From Leclercia adecarboxylata (GTDB taxonomy: Bacteria; Pseudomonadota; Gammaproteobacteria; Enterobacterales; Enterobacteriaceae), in contig NZ_CP040889.1 of the NCBI RefSeq assembly GCF_006171285.1, positions 4,712,001-4,776,000 on the forward strand: DNA of 64,000 nt, given 5' to 3'. Positions within the stretch are counted from its first letter, which is position 1; every line of letters begins with the position of its first letter. The notes under the pieces were generated by a model that saw only the letters and a program-made list of their open reading frames with translations, did not search any database and was not told the origin of the DNA. Made by a program: the position numbers and the translations under genes. This document shows, one piece after another, positions 45,725 to 55,045 of this stretch.

Positions 45725-47059
45725 ATGAAAGCCCGCTATAAAGCCATCGTGGATCGCTACGCGCAGCAGATCCGCTCCGCCACGCTGACGGCAGGCACCC
45801 GACTGCCGACCCACCGGACGCTCGCCGCCCGGGAACATATCTCGCTGGCCACCGCCACGCGGGTTTATGCCGAGCTGGAGAAGATGGGGCTGGTCAGCGG
45901 GGAAACCGGGCGGGGAACCTTCGTCAGGGAGATCCTGTTGCCGTCCGGGCTGGGGATCGACCAGCAGGCGGTCGCCACCGATGTGCTGGATCTGAACTTT
46001 AACTATCCCGCCCTGCCGGGTCAGGGAAAGCTGCTCCGGGAAGCGCTCAGGCAGATCGCAGGCGTCGGCGATATTGAATCGCACCTGCGCTATCAGCCGC
46101 ATGCGGGCAGGCAGACGGAGCGGGAGATCGTGGCCGCACACCTCTCCGGGCCACACTTTCAACCTTCGGCAGATAACCTGTTGATTGTGGACGGTGCCCA
46201 GCATGGCCTGACCATCGCCCTGATGGGGCTGCTCAGGCCCGGCGACGTGGTGGCGGTGGATGCCCTCACCTACCCGGGCTTTAAGGCGCTGGCGGCGCTG
46301 TATCACCTTGAGCTGGTTGCCATTCCCGCCACGCCGACCGGCCCCGACCTGGACGCGTTACGCCAGATCTGCCAGAGGCGGTACGTGCGTGCCATTTACA
46401 CCATGCCCACGCTGCATAATCCCCTGGGATGGGTGCTGGACCGCGACCAGCGTCAGGCGCTGGCGAACATCGCCCGGCAGCACGATCTGCTGATTGTCGA
46501 AGACACCGCCTACAGCTGGCTGATCCGCCGTCCGCCGCCGCCTGTTGCCAGCCTGGCCCCGGAACGCACGGTCTACGTCACCGGATTTTCAAAAAACGTG
46601 GCCACCGGCCTGCGGGTCGGGGCGGTGGTCTGCCCGCCTGCGCTGCGTCCGGCGCTGGAGCGCGCCATACGGGCCACCACCTGGAACACGCCTTCGGTGA
46701 TGACCGCCATGGTGTGCCACTGGATCCAGGACGGCACCGTGGCCCGCTTCGAAACCCTGAAAAGGCGCGATGCCCGGCAGCGGCAGCGAGTGCTCAACAC
46801 GGTGATGAAGGATCTGCCCTGCATTACCCATCCCAACTCTTACTTCGCGTGGTTGCCGCTGGCGGATGAGGCCCGGGCGGATCGGGTGGTGAAGGCGCTG
46901 ATGGACAACAACATCTCCGTCTCCACCGCAGAGCCTTTCTCCACCTCCGGCACGGTGCCGCAGGCGATCCGCGTCGCCCTCGGGTCGGTATCGGTTGAGA
47001 CGTTACGCCATGCGTTGCAGCAGGTCAGAGCGGCTATAGAGCTGGAGCAGAGCCGATAA
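45725..47059 (+). CDS. MocR-type (GntR HTH plus aminotransferase-like) regulator
   Basis: This is a 444-aa protein from ATG 45725. An N-terminal GntR winged-HTH (about 1-65, TLAAREHISLATATRVYAEL) is fused to a fold-type I aminotransferase domain that binds PLP. Motif marks are TMPTLHNPLG, VEDTAYSW and the PLP-lysine region TGFSKNVATGLRVG. Such proteins sense amines or amino acids as PLP adducts. It is divergent from the EamA transporter-aldolase pair, its likely target. The ribosome site is weak; an in-frame TTG at 45707 is a poorer start. Confidence 0.9.
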   Translation: MKARYKAIVDRYAQQIRSATLTAGTRLPTHRTLAAREHISLATATRVYAELEKMGLVSGETGRGTFVREILLPSGLGIDQQAVATDVLDLNFNYPALPGQGKLLREALRQIAGVGDIESHLRYQPHAGRQTEREIVAAHLSGPHFQPSADNLLIVDGAQHGLTIALMGLLRPGDVVAVDALTYPGFKALAALYHLELVAIPATPTGPDLDALRQICQRRYVRAIYTMPTLHNPLGWVLDRDQRQALANIARQHDLLIVEDTAYSWLIRRPPPPVASLAPERTVYVTGFSKNVATGLRVGAVVCPPALRPALERAIRATTWNTPSVMTAMVCHWIQDGTVARFETLKRRDARQRQRVLNTVMKDLPCITHPNSYFAWLPLADEARADRVVKALMDNNISVSTAEPFSTSGTVPQAIRVALGSVSVETLRHALQQVRAAIELEQSR

Positions 47060-47351
47060 GACAAGTCTTAATTTTGATGACTGAGGGAATTATTTTAGCA
47101 ATCTGTAAACATCTCCCTTCGCCCTGCAATTATTCGTCAGACATATAAGCCTTGCTAACTTACTTATTAGCGAGGATATATTTTCGTTCGCCGGTAAAAA
47201 TATTTAAAGAGCTGGTTAAGAACAGAAAAAAAACGCATCGGGAGGCTTATTGACCTTTTAACCGTTCTGTCTACAGTTATTTGTGCACGCATTTGAAGAG
47301 GTTATCACCTCTTGCAATATATATTCTTAACGAAAAATCTGGAGACATGTT

Positions 47352-47534
47352 ATGACCAAGCATCGAGGCGGTTCCGGCAATTTCGCAGAAGACCGGGAGC
47401 GTGCATCCCAGGCGGGCCGTAAAGGCGGACAGAGTAGCGGCGGTAACTTCAAAAACGATCCGCAGCGGGCATCCGAAGCGGGAAAAAAAGGCGGACAAAA
47501 TAGTCGAGGCGGCGGACGTAAACCCGCTGCGTAA
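47352..47534 (+). CDS. yciG: YciG/YmdF-type KGG-motif stress protein
   Basis: This is a 60-aa hydrophilic protein made almost wholly of two KGG units: RASQAGRKGGQSSGGNF and RASEAGKKGGQNS. It closely follows E. coli YciG and YmdF. The paralogue cannot be told from sequence alone. These proteins are RpoS-linked in E. coli. GGAGACATGTT precedes the ATG. The 292 nt upstream contain no other gene that I can see. Confidence 0.9.
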   Translation: MTKHRGGSGNFAEDRERASQAGRKGGQSSGGNFKNDPQRASEAGKKGGQNSRGGGRKPAA

Positions 47535-47651
47535 TCATCTGAATATATTCTCCACTGACGTGAATATGTCAGACAATATATTCAGAAACGTAAAGAACGG
47601 TAATTAACACCATTCCTGTAAATGCAGCCCGATAAATTACGCGGAGGTTAT

Positions 47652-47885
47652 ATGATGCATTTAAGAAGAAGAGTTCGTAACGCACGCAATAATCATCGCA
47701 CCCGTGACGATGTCGGCTGGATAATTCCGGGTGATGCTGAGCGTACCCGTTCACCGGATAGTGCACCGGATCGTGGACCGGCGCTCAATATCGTCGGGAG
47801 TCAGGATGCTGACCGTGAAGTGAGGCTCAGTCAGCGTCAGTCCTATCTCGTTAACGCCATCGCGCACCGGGATCTTCTGAAGTAA
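47652..47885 (+). CDS. Small Arg/Asp-rich protein, unknown
   Basis: This is a 77-aa protein from ATG 47652 with a strong GGAGG ribosome site 4 nt upstream. It is highly charged (RRRVRNARNNHRTRDD at the start, DREVRLSQRQ later), has no membrane segment and looks largely disordered. It follows a YciG-like gene by 117 nt and is closed by a good terminator, so both may be one stress-induced unit. I recognise no family. Confidence 0.6.
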   Translation: MMHLRRRVRNARNNHRTRDDVGWIIPGDAERTRSPDSAPDRGPALNIVGSQDADREVRLSQRQSYLVNAIAHRDLLK

Positions 47886-47926
47886 TCAGCTGTTAAGTGA
47901 TGCAACATTTGTTGTGCTTTGTTATT

Positions 47927-47954
47927 TGCCCGGCCTTCCCCGCCGGGCATTTTT
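47927..47954 (+). terminator. Rho-independent terminator
   Basis: TGCCCGGC and GCCGGGCA form an 8-bp GC-rich stem with a 7-nt loop, followed by TTTTT. It lies 42 nt past the small protein gene, between convergent genes. Confidence 0.9.
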
Positions 47955-47963
47955 ATGCCGCGT

Positions 47964-49232
47964 TCAGGGGCGCAGCGGCAGCCCGGCGGTCTCTTTCGCC
48001 CGCAGCACCGTGAGGAAAGAGATCAGCGCCGCCGCCATGATAAACAGCGCTGGCGAGTGCTGATTGCCGCTTTCGACCAGCAGATACGTTGAGAACCAGG
48101 GCGTAATGCCGCCAAAAAACGCCACCGCCACGTTATAGGCGATGGCGATGCTGCCAAAGCGAATGCGGGTAGGAAACAGCTCCGCCATGGCCGCGCTGCT
48201 GGCACCATCAAAAAGCGCAATACAGATCCCCAGCAGCAGCATCGCCAGTATTGCTGCGAAGATATCGCCCTGCGCCATCAATGCCATCGCAGGCCAGCTC
48301 ACGAGGATAAACCCGATGCAGCCCGCCAGCATCAGCGGCCTGCGGCCAAACTTATCCGACAGATAGCCCATAAAAGGGATCATCACCGCAATGGCTAAAA
48401 GACCGAGGGTGGTGATGAAATAGGCCTGCTCCTGTGGGAAGCGCAGTTCCGTCGCCAGGTAACCAGGGATAAAGGCCTGCAACATCCAGTGCCCTACCGC
48501 CTTGATCGCCACAAAACCGATACAAAAGAGCAGCGCGCGCCGCTCGGTGGTGACCGCCGTGTGCAGCGGCGCGGCTTCCGTTTTATGGCTTTTCTTCAGC
48601 GCCAGGAATTCGGGGGAGTCCTCAAGGTGGGTTCGCAGCCAGAGGCCAATCCAGCCCAGCGGACCGGCGAGCAAAAACGGAATGCGCCAGCCCCAGTCGT
48701 TCATCGCCGATTCCCCCAGCACGGAGGTAAGCAGTAGCACCAGGCCCGAGGCGGCCACAAAGGCCAGAAAGCCGAAGTTATCTATCCAGCAGGTGAAGAA
48801 GCCCCGGCGATGGGCAGGCGCATACTCCGCCAGAAAGGTGGTGGCCCCTGCGCTCTCGCCCCCGGCGGCGAATCCCTGAACCAGCCGCACCAGCACCAGC
48901 AGCACCGGGGCGAGCAGCCCCGCCTGGGAAAAGGTCGGCAGCAGTCCGATTAAAAAAGTGGCCCCGGAGGTCAGCAGGATCACCGTGGCCAGCACCCTGC
49001 GGCGGCCAATCCGGTCGCCGAGCGATCCGAACCACAGTCCGCCCAGCGGGCGCATCACAAACCCGGCGCCAAAAACCGCAAACGACGACAGCAGCGCCGT
49101 CAGCGGATCTTCCGCATGGAAGAAGTGCATGCCAATCAGGGCGGCTAAAGTGCCGTATAGCCCGAAATCGAACCATTCAACAAAATGGCCAATTCCGGTG
49201 GCAAACAGCACCTTGCGCAGTTGAGGGGACAC
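47964..49232 (-). CDS. MFS transporter, metabolite:H+ symporter (MHS) family
   Basis: This is a 422-aa protein with 12 predicted helices. The MHS features are GHFVEWFDFGLYG in helix 1, RPLGGLWFGSLGDRIGRR in the 2-3 loop and GFAAGGESAGATTFLAEY in helix 4. Relatives carry citrate, alpha-ketoglutarate, proline or betaine, and the substrate cannot be named here. The start is GTG at 49232 with AAGGG upstream. It begins 9 nt after the cybB stop, so they are likely co-transcribed. Confidence 0.88.
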   Translation of the reverse strand: MSPQLRKVLFATGIGHFVEWFDFGLYGTLAALIGMHFFHAEDPLTALLSSFAVFGAGFVMRPLGGLWFGSLGDRIGRRRVLATVILLTSGATFLIGLLPTFSQAGLLAPVLLVLVRLVQGFAAGGESAGATTFLAEYAPAHRRGFFTCWIDNFGFLAFVAASGLVLLLTSVLGESAMNDWGWRIPFLLAGPLGWIGLWLRTHLEDSPEFLALKKSHKTEAAPLHTAVTTERRALLFCIGFVAIKAVGHWMLQAFIPGYLATELRFPQEQAYFITTLGLLAIAVMIPFMGYLSDKFGRRPLMLAGCIGFILVSWPAMALMAQGDIFAAILAMLLLGICIALFDGASSAAMAELFPTRIRFGSIAIAYNVAVAFFGGITPWFSTYLLVESGNQHSPALFIMAAALISFLTVLRAKETAGLPLRP

Positions 49233-49241
49233 GGGAAGCCC

Positions 49242-49769
49242 TTAGCGCTTTTTCGGCATCATGCGCAGCAGGGTGTTGTCTTTCCAGTAGTAGTGATGAA
49301 GTAGCGCGGCAAAGGCGTGGATCCCGATGATAAAATAGCCCAGGTTCGCCAGGGTGACGTGCCAGGCCTTCAGCGTATCCACCAGATCGAAATTCGATTC
49401 GGCGGCGTGCGGCATTCCCAGCCCGAACGCAAACCAGGTATTGCCCCGGTTATACATCATCACCAGGCCAATCAGCGGCAGCGCAATAAACAGCAGATAG
49501 ATGGCAAGGTGCCCCAGGTGGGATAAGCCGATATACATCGGTTTTGGCTTGGGCACGATCGGCGGCGCGGGATACTTAAGGCGCACCAGCAGACGCGCGA
49601 CCATCAGCACCAGAATGGAAATGCCGCACGACACGTGGATCATATTAATCAGCGGACGGTCGCTGCGGGGGAACCAGCCGCGAAACTCCATGGCACAGTA
49701 GGCGACGATCACCAGCAGAAAAACCAGCCAGTGAATCGCAATTTGCAGGCCGGTATATTTGTTGCGCAT
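49242..49769 (-). CDS. cybB: Cytochrome b561
   Basis: This is a four-helix inner-membrane di-haem cytochrome of 175 aa (E. coli 176), an ubiquinol:superoxide oxidoreductase in E. coli. Haem-ligating histidines are in IAIHWLVF, MIHVSCG, WHVTLAN and GIHAFAALLHHYYW. I start at ATG 49769 (MRNKYTG), which gives the family length. The neighbouring gapC and aldA match E. coli order. Confidence 0.93.
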   Translation of the reverse strand: MRNKYTGLQIAIHWLVFLLVIVAYCAMEFRGWFPRSDRPLINMIHVSCGISILVLMVARLLVRLKYPAPPIVPKPKPMYIGLSHLGHLAIYLLFIALPLIGLVMMYNRGNTWFAFGLGMPHAAESNFDLVDTLKAWHVTLANLGYFIIGIHAFAALLHHYYWKDNTLLRMMPKKR

Positions 49770-49953
49770 AAGTATTTCCTGAAAGAATGCCAAAAAACGT
49801 AAAATAACCAGCTTCAGTTAAAAATTCATTAATTATTGTCCCCGATTTTTCAAAAACTTCCGCGCAGATGAGCCATCTTCAATTGCCTCGCTGGGCTTCA
49901 TGGTCTAATCCTGGATGAGTTCACCCTACCGTACGTCCACACAGGAGAGGATC

Positions 49954-50955
49954 ATGAGTATGATTGGCATTAACGGTTTTGGTCGTATTGGCCGACTGGT
50001 TCTTCGTCGGTTGCTGGAAACTCAGGACAGTAATAGCGTGGTGGCGATTAACGATTTGACGTCGCCGAAGGTGCTGGCCTACCTGTTGAAACATGACTCC
50101 AACTATGGCCCCTTCCCCTGGAGCGTCGACTTCACGGAGGATTCGCTGATCGTCGACGGCAAATCCATTTCGGTTTATGCCGAGAAAGAGGCGAAGAACA
50201 TCCCCTGGAAAACCGCCGGAGTGGATCTGGTGGTGGAGTGCACCGGGTTCTACACCTCGCAGGAGAAATCCCAGGCCCACCTGGACGCGGGTGCCAAAAA
50301 AGTGCTGATCTCCGCCCCGGCCGGCGAGATGAAAACCATCGTCTTTAACGTCAACGACGACACCATCGAGGCCAGCGACACCATTATCTCTGTCGCCTCC
50401 TGCACCACCAACTGCCTGGCCCCGCTGGCGAAAGTGCTGCACGACGCCTTTGGCATCAAGGCTGGCACCATGACCACCATCCACGCCTATACCGGCACCC
50501 AGGCGCTGGTGGATGGCCCGCGCGGCAAAGATCTGCGCGCATCCCGCGCTGCGGCGGAAAATATTATTCCGCACACCACCGGCGCGGCGAAGGCCATTGG
50601 ACTGGTGATCCCGGAACTGAGCGGCAAGCTGAAAGGCCACGCCCAGCGCGTACCGGTCAAAACCGGCTCCGTGACCGAGCTGGTGTCGATTCTGGAGAAA
50701 AAAGTGAGCGTGGATGAGATCCATCAGGCGCTGAAAAAGGCCACCGAGGGCAACGAGTCCTTTGGCTATACCGATGAGGAGATTGTCTCTTCCGACGTGA
50801 TCGGCTCGCACTTTGGGTCAGTCTTCGATGCCACCCAGACGGAGGTCACCGACGCGGGCGACGTCCAGCTGGTGAAAACCGTGGCCTGGTATGACAACGA
50901 GTACGGGTTTGTCACCCAGCTGGTGCGTACCCTGGATAAATTCGCTGCGCTTTAA
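49954..50955 (+). CDS. gapC: GapC, glyceraldehyde-3-phosphate dehydrogenase
   Basis: This is a 333-aa NAD-dependent GAPDH from ATG 49954, with ACAGGAGAGG as ribosome site. The Rossmann motif [10 protein letters not shown] is at the N terminus and the catalytic Cys150 in [10 protein letters not shown]. The C-terminal WYDNEYG is complete. In E. coli K-12 gapC is a pseudogene, whereas this copy is uninterrupted. It is the second GAPDH type after the glycolytic GapA. A strong hairpin lies just past its stop codon. Confidence 0.95.
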   Translation: MSMIGINGFGRIGRLVLRRLLETQDSNSVVAINDLTSPKVLAYLLKHDSNYGPFPWSVDFTEDSLIVDGKSISVYAEKEAKNIPWKTAGVDLVVECTGFYTSQEKSQAHLDAGAKKVLISAPAGEMKTIVFNVNDDTIEASDTIISVASCTTNCLAPLAKVLHDAFGIKAGTMTTIHAYTGTQALVDGPRGKDLRASRAAAENIIPHTTGAAKAIGLVIPELSGKLKGHAQRVPVKTGSVTELVSILEKKVSVDEIHQALKKATEGNESFGYTDEEIVSSDVIGSHFGSVFDATQTEVTDAGDVQLVKTVAWYDNEYGFVTQLVRTLDKFAAL

Positions 50956-50961
50956 TCACAT

Positions 50962-50984
50962 TGCGGACAGCCCTGCTGTCCGCA
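50962..50984 (+). terminator. Hairpin after gapC
   Basis: TGCGGACAG and CTGTCCGCA form a perfect 9-bp stem with a 5-nt loop, 6 nt past the gapC stop. There is no T-run, so termination may need Rho, or the hairpin may protect the 3' end. Confidence 0.5.
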
Positions 50985-51058
50985 TCCTGTGAATCCGTTC
51001 AGAGTTTCAATTCGTTAACCCTGATATAACAAACGCTTTCCAGAGAGGGAGCGTTATT

Positions 51059-51985
51059 ATGGAAGCACTGAGCCGCGAAACATTAGAACAGAACATGGCG
51101 CAGGCCGTTGGCCGCTCGGCAACCTTTAGTATCTGGCCCACCCCTGAAGCGCCCGGCGCGCGCACCAGCGACGCCGTTTTTACCCCCGAACCCCGCCACA
51201 CCGGCACCTCCGACTACGATCGCGCCGTTACCGGCATCCGCTCGCCACAGATAACCGTGTATGCGCCGGACAAACCTAACGGCGTCGGCATTCTGGTGGC
51301 GCCGGGCGGCTCCTTGCGTCGCGTGGTGCTGGATAAAGAGGGCAGCGCGCTGGCCTCCTTCTTCAACGCACGCGGCTATACCCTGTTTGTGATGACCTAC
51401 CGTATGCCGGGAGACGGTCATGAAGAGGGAGCCGACGCGCCGCTGGCGGACGTGCAGCGCGCCATGCGGGTAATTCGCGCCAGCGCCCGGGAGTGGAAGC
51501 TGGACCCGGCGCGCATTGGGGTACTGGGCTTCTCGGCGGGCGGCCACGTGGCGGCAAGTCTCGGCACCCGTCATGACGACGCGGTATACGCCCCGCTTGA
51601 CGCCGTCGACGAGTGCTCTGCCCGACCGGCCTTTATGGCGCTGGTCTATCCGGTGATCACCATGCAGGGCGAACATTACCACCCGGGCTCACGGCATGAG
51701 CTGATGGGCGATAACCCTGGCGAGGAGCAGATCCAGCGCTATTCGCTGGAAACGCGGGTGACCCGCGACGCTCCACCGACTTTCCTGCTGCACGCTGCCG
51801 ACGATCCGGCGGTAAAAGTTGAGAACAGCCTGGCGATGTACAGCGCCCTGCGCCGCGCGGGGGTACCGGTTGAGATGCATCTGTTCGAGCGTGGGAAACA
51901 CGGGTTCGGCATCCGCGATGCCCAGGGCCTGCCGGTCGCCGTCTGGCCGGAATTGATGATGAACTGGATTTCGACGAAGGTGTAA
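51059..51985 (+). CDS. Alpha/beta-hydrolase, esterase (xylan-esterase-like)
   Basis: This is a 308-aa cytoplasmic serine hydrolase. The nucleophile elbow is GFSAGGHVAA (about 161-170), with the acid in HAADDPAV near 244 and the His in GKHGFG near 281. The start of the fold shows GVGILVAPGGSLRR, an oxyanion-hole region like that of sugar acetyl-esterases. No signal peptide is present. AGAGGGAG precedes the ATG. It is not in the E. coli gapC-aldA interval, so it is an addition here. Confidence 0.85.
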   Translation: MEALSRETLEQNMAQAVGRSATFSIWPTPEAPGARTSDAVFTPEPRHTGTSDYDRAVTGIRSPQITVYAPDKPNGVGILVAPGGSLRRVVLDKEGSALASFFNARGYTLFVMTYRMPGDGHEEGADAPLADVQRAMRVIRASAREWKLDPARIGVLGFSAGGHVAASLGTRHDDAVYAPLDAVDECSARPAFMALVYPVITMQGEHYHPGSRHELMGDNPGEEQIQRYSLETRVTRDAPPTFLLHAADDPAVKVENSLAMYSALRRAGVPVEMHLFERGKHGFGIRDAQGLPVAVWPELMMNWISTKV

Positions 51986-51993
51986 ACCTGTAA

Positions 51994-52083
51994 CGCCGGG
52001 TGGCGGCTTCGCCTTACCCGGCCTACAAAACCAACAACCGGCATCGGACACGTAGGCCCGTGCAAGCGCAGCGCCGCCGGGCA
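51994..52083. repeat. Pair of REP elements (BIME-like)
   Basis: Two REP arms in opposite senses: GCCGGGTGGCGGCTTCGCC with ACCCGGCCTAC at 51994-52026, then GTAGGCCCGTGCAAGCGC with GCCGCCGGGCA at 52051-52083. They lie between the convergent esterase and aldA genes. Confidence 0.85.
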
Positions 52084-52119
52084 TGTTGATGATTGTGCGG
52101 TCTGATGCCCTCACCCCGG

Positions 52120-52140
52120 CCCTCTCCCACAGGGAGAGGG
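52120..52140. repeat. CCCTCTCCC/GGGAGAGGG hairpin repeat
   Basis: A perfect 9-bp stem with a 3-nt loop, 20 nt past the aldA stop. It is the second copy of the element at 43808-43830. It probably serves as a transcript end for aldA. Confidence 0.75.
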
Positions 52141-52160
52141 AGAAATACCGGGCATGTTTA

Positions 52161-53600
52161 TCACGACTGCAAATAAACCACCTGGGTCTGGAGATACTCG
52201 TGCAGACCGTGCTTGCCGTCGGCCCCGCCGATCCCCGATTTACGCCAGCCCGCGTGGAAGCCCTGCATCGCTTCAAAGTTCTCGCGGTTGATGTAGGTTT
52301 CGCCGAACTTAAGCCCTTTAATGGCTTTCATCGCCACGTTCAGGTCCTGGGTGTAAATAGAGGACGTCAGACCATAGTCGCTGTCGTTGGCCATCTTCAA
52401 CGCCTCTTCCAGGGTGTCAAACACCACCACCGGCAGCACCGGACCGAAGGTCTCTTCGTGCATGATGGTCATATCCTGACGCACGTCGAGCAGCAGCGTT
52501 GGCGGATAGAAATAGCCTTTACCTTCCACCGCTTTACCGCCCAGCACCACTTTCGCCCCTTGCTCTACCGCCAGAGCCACTTTCTGCTCTACGCGCTCCA
52601 GCGCTGCGGCATTGATCAGCGGCCCCATGGCGACATCGTTGCGCTCGGCCGGGTTGCCAAACTGCACCGCTTTCATCGCTTCGCCCAGGCGGTTTACAAA
52701 GCGGTCGTAAATGCCCTTCTGCACATACACGCGCTCGGCGCAGTTACATACCTGCCCGGTGTTGATGACGCGGGAGTCGACAATCGCCTTCACCGCCAGC
52801 TCCAGATCCGCATCGTCCATCACGATGGCCGGGGCTTTACCGCCCAGTTCCAGACACACTTTGGTGATGTTCTTCGCGGCGGCAGCCATGATCTTCTCCC
52901 CCGCGCCCACGCTGCCGGTCATGCTGACCATCGCCACTTTCGGGTTGCCCGCCAGCTCCTGGCCTACGGTTTCACCCCGGCCCAGCACCAGGTTAAAGAC
53001 CCCTTTCGGCAGGCCAATTTCGTCGACGATTTTGGCGAAGGCAATGGCGTTATTCGGGGTAAATTCGCTCGGCTTGATAACGATAGTGTTGCCGGTCAGC
53101 AGCGCCGGAGCCAGCTTGCGGGCAATCAGGAAGAACGGGAAGTTCCACGGCAGAATGCCGGTGGTCACACCAAGCGCGCGTTTGAATAGCAGAATGTTTT
53201 CGCCCGGACGATCGCTCTGGATAATTTCGCCCTCGTAGCGACGCGCCCACTCTGACATGTAATCGAGATAGTCGGCGGTGAAGGCGACTTCGACCTCGGC
53301 GAGCTGCTGGATCTTGCCGCCTTCGGCCACGATCAGGGCGCTGATTTCACTGGCGCGCTCGCGAATGCCTGCGGCGATTTTACGCAGCCAGCCCGCACGC
53401 TGGATGGCAGGCAGCGCCTCCCAGGCATCCTGGGCGCGTTCGGCAGCGTCAATCGCCTTGCGGGCATCTTCAGCGCTACCGTCGGGAATACGGGAAATGA
53501 CCTCTTCGGTGGCCGGGTTGATCACATCAATCCAGGCATCACCCTGCCAGGCAACAAACTGTCCATCGATATACATAGGATGTTGTACGGGTACTGTCAT
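52161..53600 (-). CDS. aldA: AldA, lactaldehyde/glycolaldehyde dehydrogenase
   Basis: This is an NAD-dependent aldehyde dehydrogenase of 479 aa, the same length as E. coli AldA. It oxidises L-lactaldehyde and glycolaldehyde from fucose, rhamnose and glycol catabolism. Visible motifs are the cofactor region GILPWNFPFF, the general-base Glu in CLELGGKAP, and the nucleophile Cys in NTGQVCNCAERV. CAGGAGCGAG precedes ATG 53600; the longer frame from 53633 is rejected. A CRP-like site lies about 100 nt upstream. Confidence 0.96.
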   Translation of the reverse strand: MTVPVQHPMYIDGQFVAWQGDAWIDVINPATEEVISRIPDGSAEDARKAIDAAERAQDAWEALPAIQRAGWLRKIAAGIRERASEISALIVAEGGKIQQLAEVEVAFTADYLDYMSEWARRYEGEIIQSDRPGENILLFKRALGVTTGILPWNFPFFLIARKLAPALLTGNTIVIKPSEFTPNNAIAFAKIVDEIGLPKGVFNLVLGRGETVGQELAGNPKVAMVSMTGSVGAGEKIMAAAAKNITKVCLELGGKAPAIVMDDADLELAVKAIVDSRVINTGQVCNCAERVYVQKGIYDRFVNRLGEAMKAVQFGNPAERNDVAMGPLINAAALERVEQKVALAVEQGAKVVLGGKAVEGKGYFYPPTLLLDVRQDMTIMHEETFGPVLPVVVFDTLEEALKMANDSDYGLTSSIYTQDLNVAMKAIKGLKFGETYINRENFEAMQGFHAGWRKSGIGGADGKHGLHEYLQTQVVYLQS

Positions 53601-53694
53601 GACTCGCTCCTGTAATTGCACTGTTTTTAACAAGTAAAATTATTGTTAAAAACTACAGATCCCGATCCTCAATCCCAGCGTACCGCGCTGTTTT

Positions 53695-53710
53695 TGTGAG
53701 ACATCTCATA
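53695..53710 (-). promoter_or_regulatory. Candidate CRP site upstream of aldA
   Basis: TGTGA-N6-TCATA differs by one base from the CRP consensus, with T-rich and A-rich flanks as in strong sites. It is about 100 nt upstream of the aldA start. aldA is under catabolite control in E. coli, which fits. Confidence 0.55.
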
Positions 53711-53759
53711 AAAGAAACGGGTCAGCAGGAGAAAAATATTACATTCCGGCAACAGAGGA

Positions 53760-53795
53760 TTGCCCGTTTGCGTGAAACTCAGCGCAAACGGGCAA
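53760..53795 (-). terminator. Strong hairpin after ydcF
   Basis: TTGCCCGTTTGCG and CGCAAACGGGCAA form a perfect 13-bp stem with a 10-nt loop, 4 nt past the ydcF stop. No T-run follows on the minus strand, so it may be a Rho-dependent or 3'-protecting structure. Confidence 0.6.
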
Positions 53796-53799
53796 GGCG

Positions 53800-54603
53800 T
53801 TACAGCAGAGAGCGGCTGGCCAGCGCCTCGGTGAGGACGGCGTCATTACGCAGGATTTGCCAGGCAGCCTCCACCTCGGCAGGAATATCCACATGTACAA
53901 TGAAATCCCGGCCGAGCGGGCCGTAGCCATTAATGTCATCCCGCAGGCGCGGGAGTTCACCCAGCACCAGCGACAGATAGCGTTCGACGGGCCACAGCCC
54001 CTTACCGCCGCCGCGAAACGCCAGACCGTCATCGCTGTTTTGCAGCTGCGGCACGACGCCTGGGTGGCTGGTCCATTCCGGGGCATCCGGTTTATCGCGG
54101 TAGACACGGGCAAACGTCGCCATGGTGCGGCGCTGCATGGTCGGGTCCTGCACCACAATCCCGCGCTTCACCGGCAGATGGTGATGCTGGATCATCGCCG
54201 CGCTGAAGCGGGCATTTTCACCGCAGTTGGTGGACTGGTCTTCCACCAGCAGGCGCTCGGGCGGAATATGCCAGAACTCCCGGGCGATCTCCGCCAGAAT
54301 GGTGGCTTCGGCTTTGCCGGTAGTGCGTACTTTGTTGTAGCGCGGGTGTCGCGCAATGGCGGCGTATAAAAAAGTGGTGGAATGGCCTATCCCGCCGCTG
54401 ATCAGCAACGGCACGGCAAGCTCCGACGCCAGACGGCAGGCCGCGTCGATGGCGGGGATCACCGCGTTACCGGCCAGCACCACCAGGTCGCCCCGGAGCG
54501 CGGGCGGATTGTAAGGCAGGTTATCTTCGGCAAGCCAGTGGCCGACGGTATTCACCGCAGCCAGGGTTTTATCCGGCAGGGATGGGAAGATCGTGAGACT
54601 CAT
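53800..54603 (-). CDS. ydcF: YdcF, DUF218-domain protein
   Basis: This is a 267-aa DUF218 protein, reported for E. coli YdcF to bind S-adenosylmethionine; its true activity is not settled. DUF218 marks are LVVLAGNAV (about 41-49), [11 protein letters not shown] and [18 protein letters not shown] strong AAGGAGG precedes the ATG. The position next to aldA matches E. coli. In E. coli hrpA lies next to ydcF; here a 6.7-kb insertion separates them. Confidence 0.93.
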   Translation of the reverse strand: MSLTIFPSLPDKTLAAVNTVGHWLAEDNLPYNPPALRGDLVVLAGNAVIPAIDAACRLASELAVPLLISGGIGHSTTFLYAAIARHPRYNKVRTTGKAEATILAEIAREFWHIPPERLLVEDQSTNCGENARFSAAMIQHHHLPVKRGIVVQDPTMQRRTMATFARVYRDKPDAPEWTSHPGVVPQLQNSDDGLAFRGGGKGLWPVERYLSLVLGELPRLRDDINGYGPLGRDFIVHVDIPAEVEAAWQILRNDAVLTEALASRSLL

Positions 54604-54656
54604 CGTTACCTCCTTGCAGCATTTACGTTCAGGGTAACGCGCGGGCCGTCGCTTAA

Positions 54657-54671
54657 CAGAGGATCCCTCTG
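54657..54671. promoter_or_regulatory. Palindrome near the ydcF start
   Basis: CAGAGG-ATC-CCTCTG is a 6+3+6 bp inverted repeat about 55 nt upstream of ydcF. It may be an operator or chance. Confidence 0.25.
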
Positions 54672-54741
54672 AAAGCCAAATCGGCAGTTACCTTATAAGA
54701 ATAGTCATTAAACTGAAATAACCAGAAACGTTCAAAAATCA

Positions 54742-54964
54742 GCAGGTTGCACCTGCATTATATGCTGCAATCTACCCTGATAAAAAAATTAAGCGCCAGA
54801 AATATCGCACCTGTCAGCATCGATAGCTGCTTATTTCACCGTGATCTGACCAGTTTTGACATTTCGCCGCTTGCCAAAAGTAACAGCCCTCCCTAAGTTG
54901 CTTAACAATTCGACAACCTTTTTCCTTTATCGGGTTGCACCCGAAGCGCGCCGGGTGTCACCCG
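54742..54964. promoter_or_regulatory. Three related palindromes upstream of the MHS transporter
   Basis: GCAGGTTGCACCTGC (54742-54756), CGGGTTGCACCCG (54931-54943) and CGGGTGTCACCCG (54952-54964) share GGT-N3-ACC. The last two have centres 21 bp apart, two helical turns, and lie 31-64 nt upstream of the ATG at 54995. They look like operators for an unknown regulator. The rest of 54604-55045 holds no gene; TTGACA at 54856-54861 may be a -35 element. Confidence 0.5.
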
Positions 54965-55045
54965 CTTCATCATCCACTGGGCGGGATCACGGTTATGACA
55001 TAACAACACGAAAGCAGTGCCGCAGTTCTACGTAAAAATAAGAAG

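Noticed and set aside
52083..53189. Plus-strand open frame of 368 codons across aldA
   Set aside because: It is fully antisense to the well-supported aldA gene and starts inside repeat DNA. It has no family resemblance.
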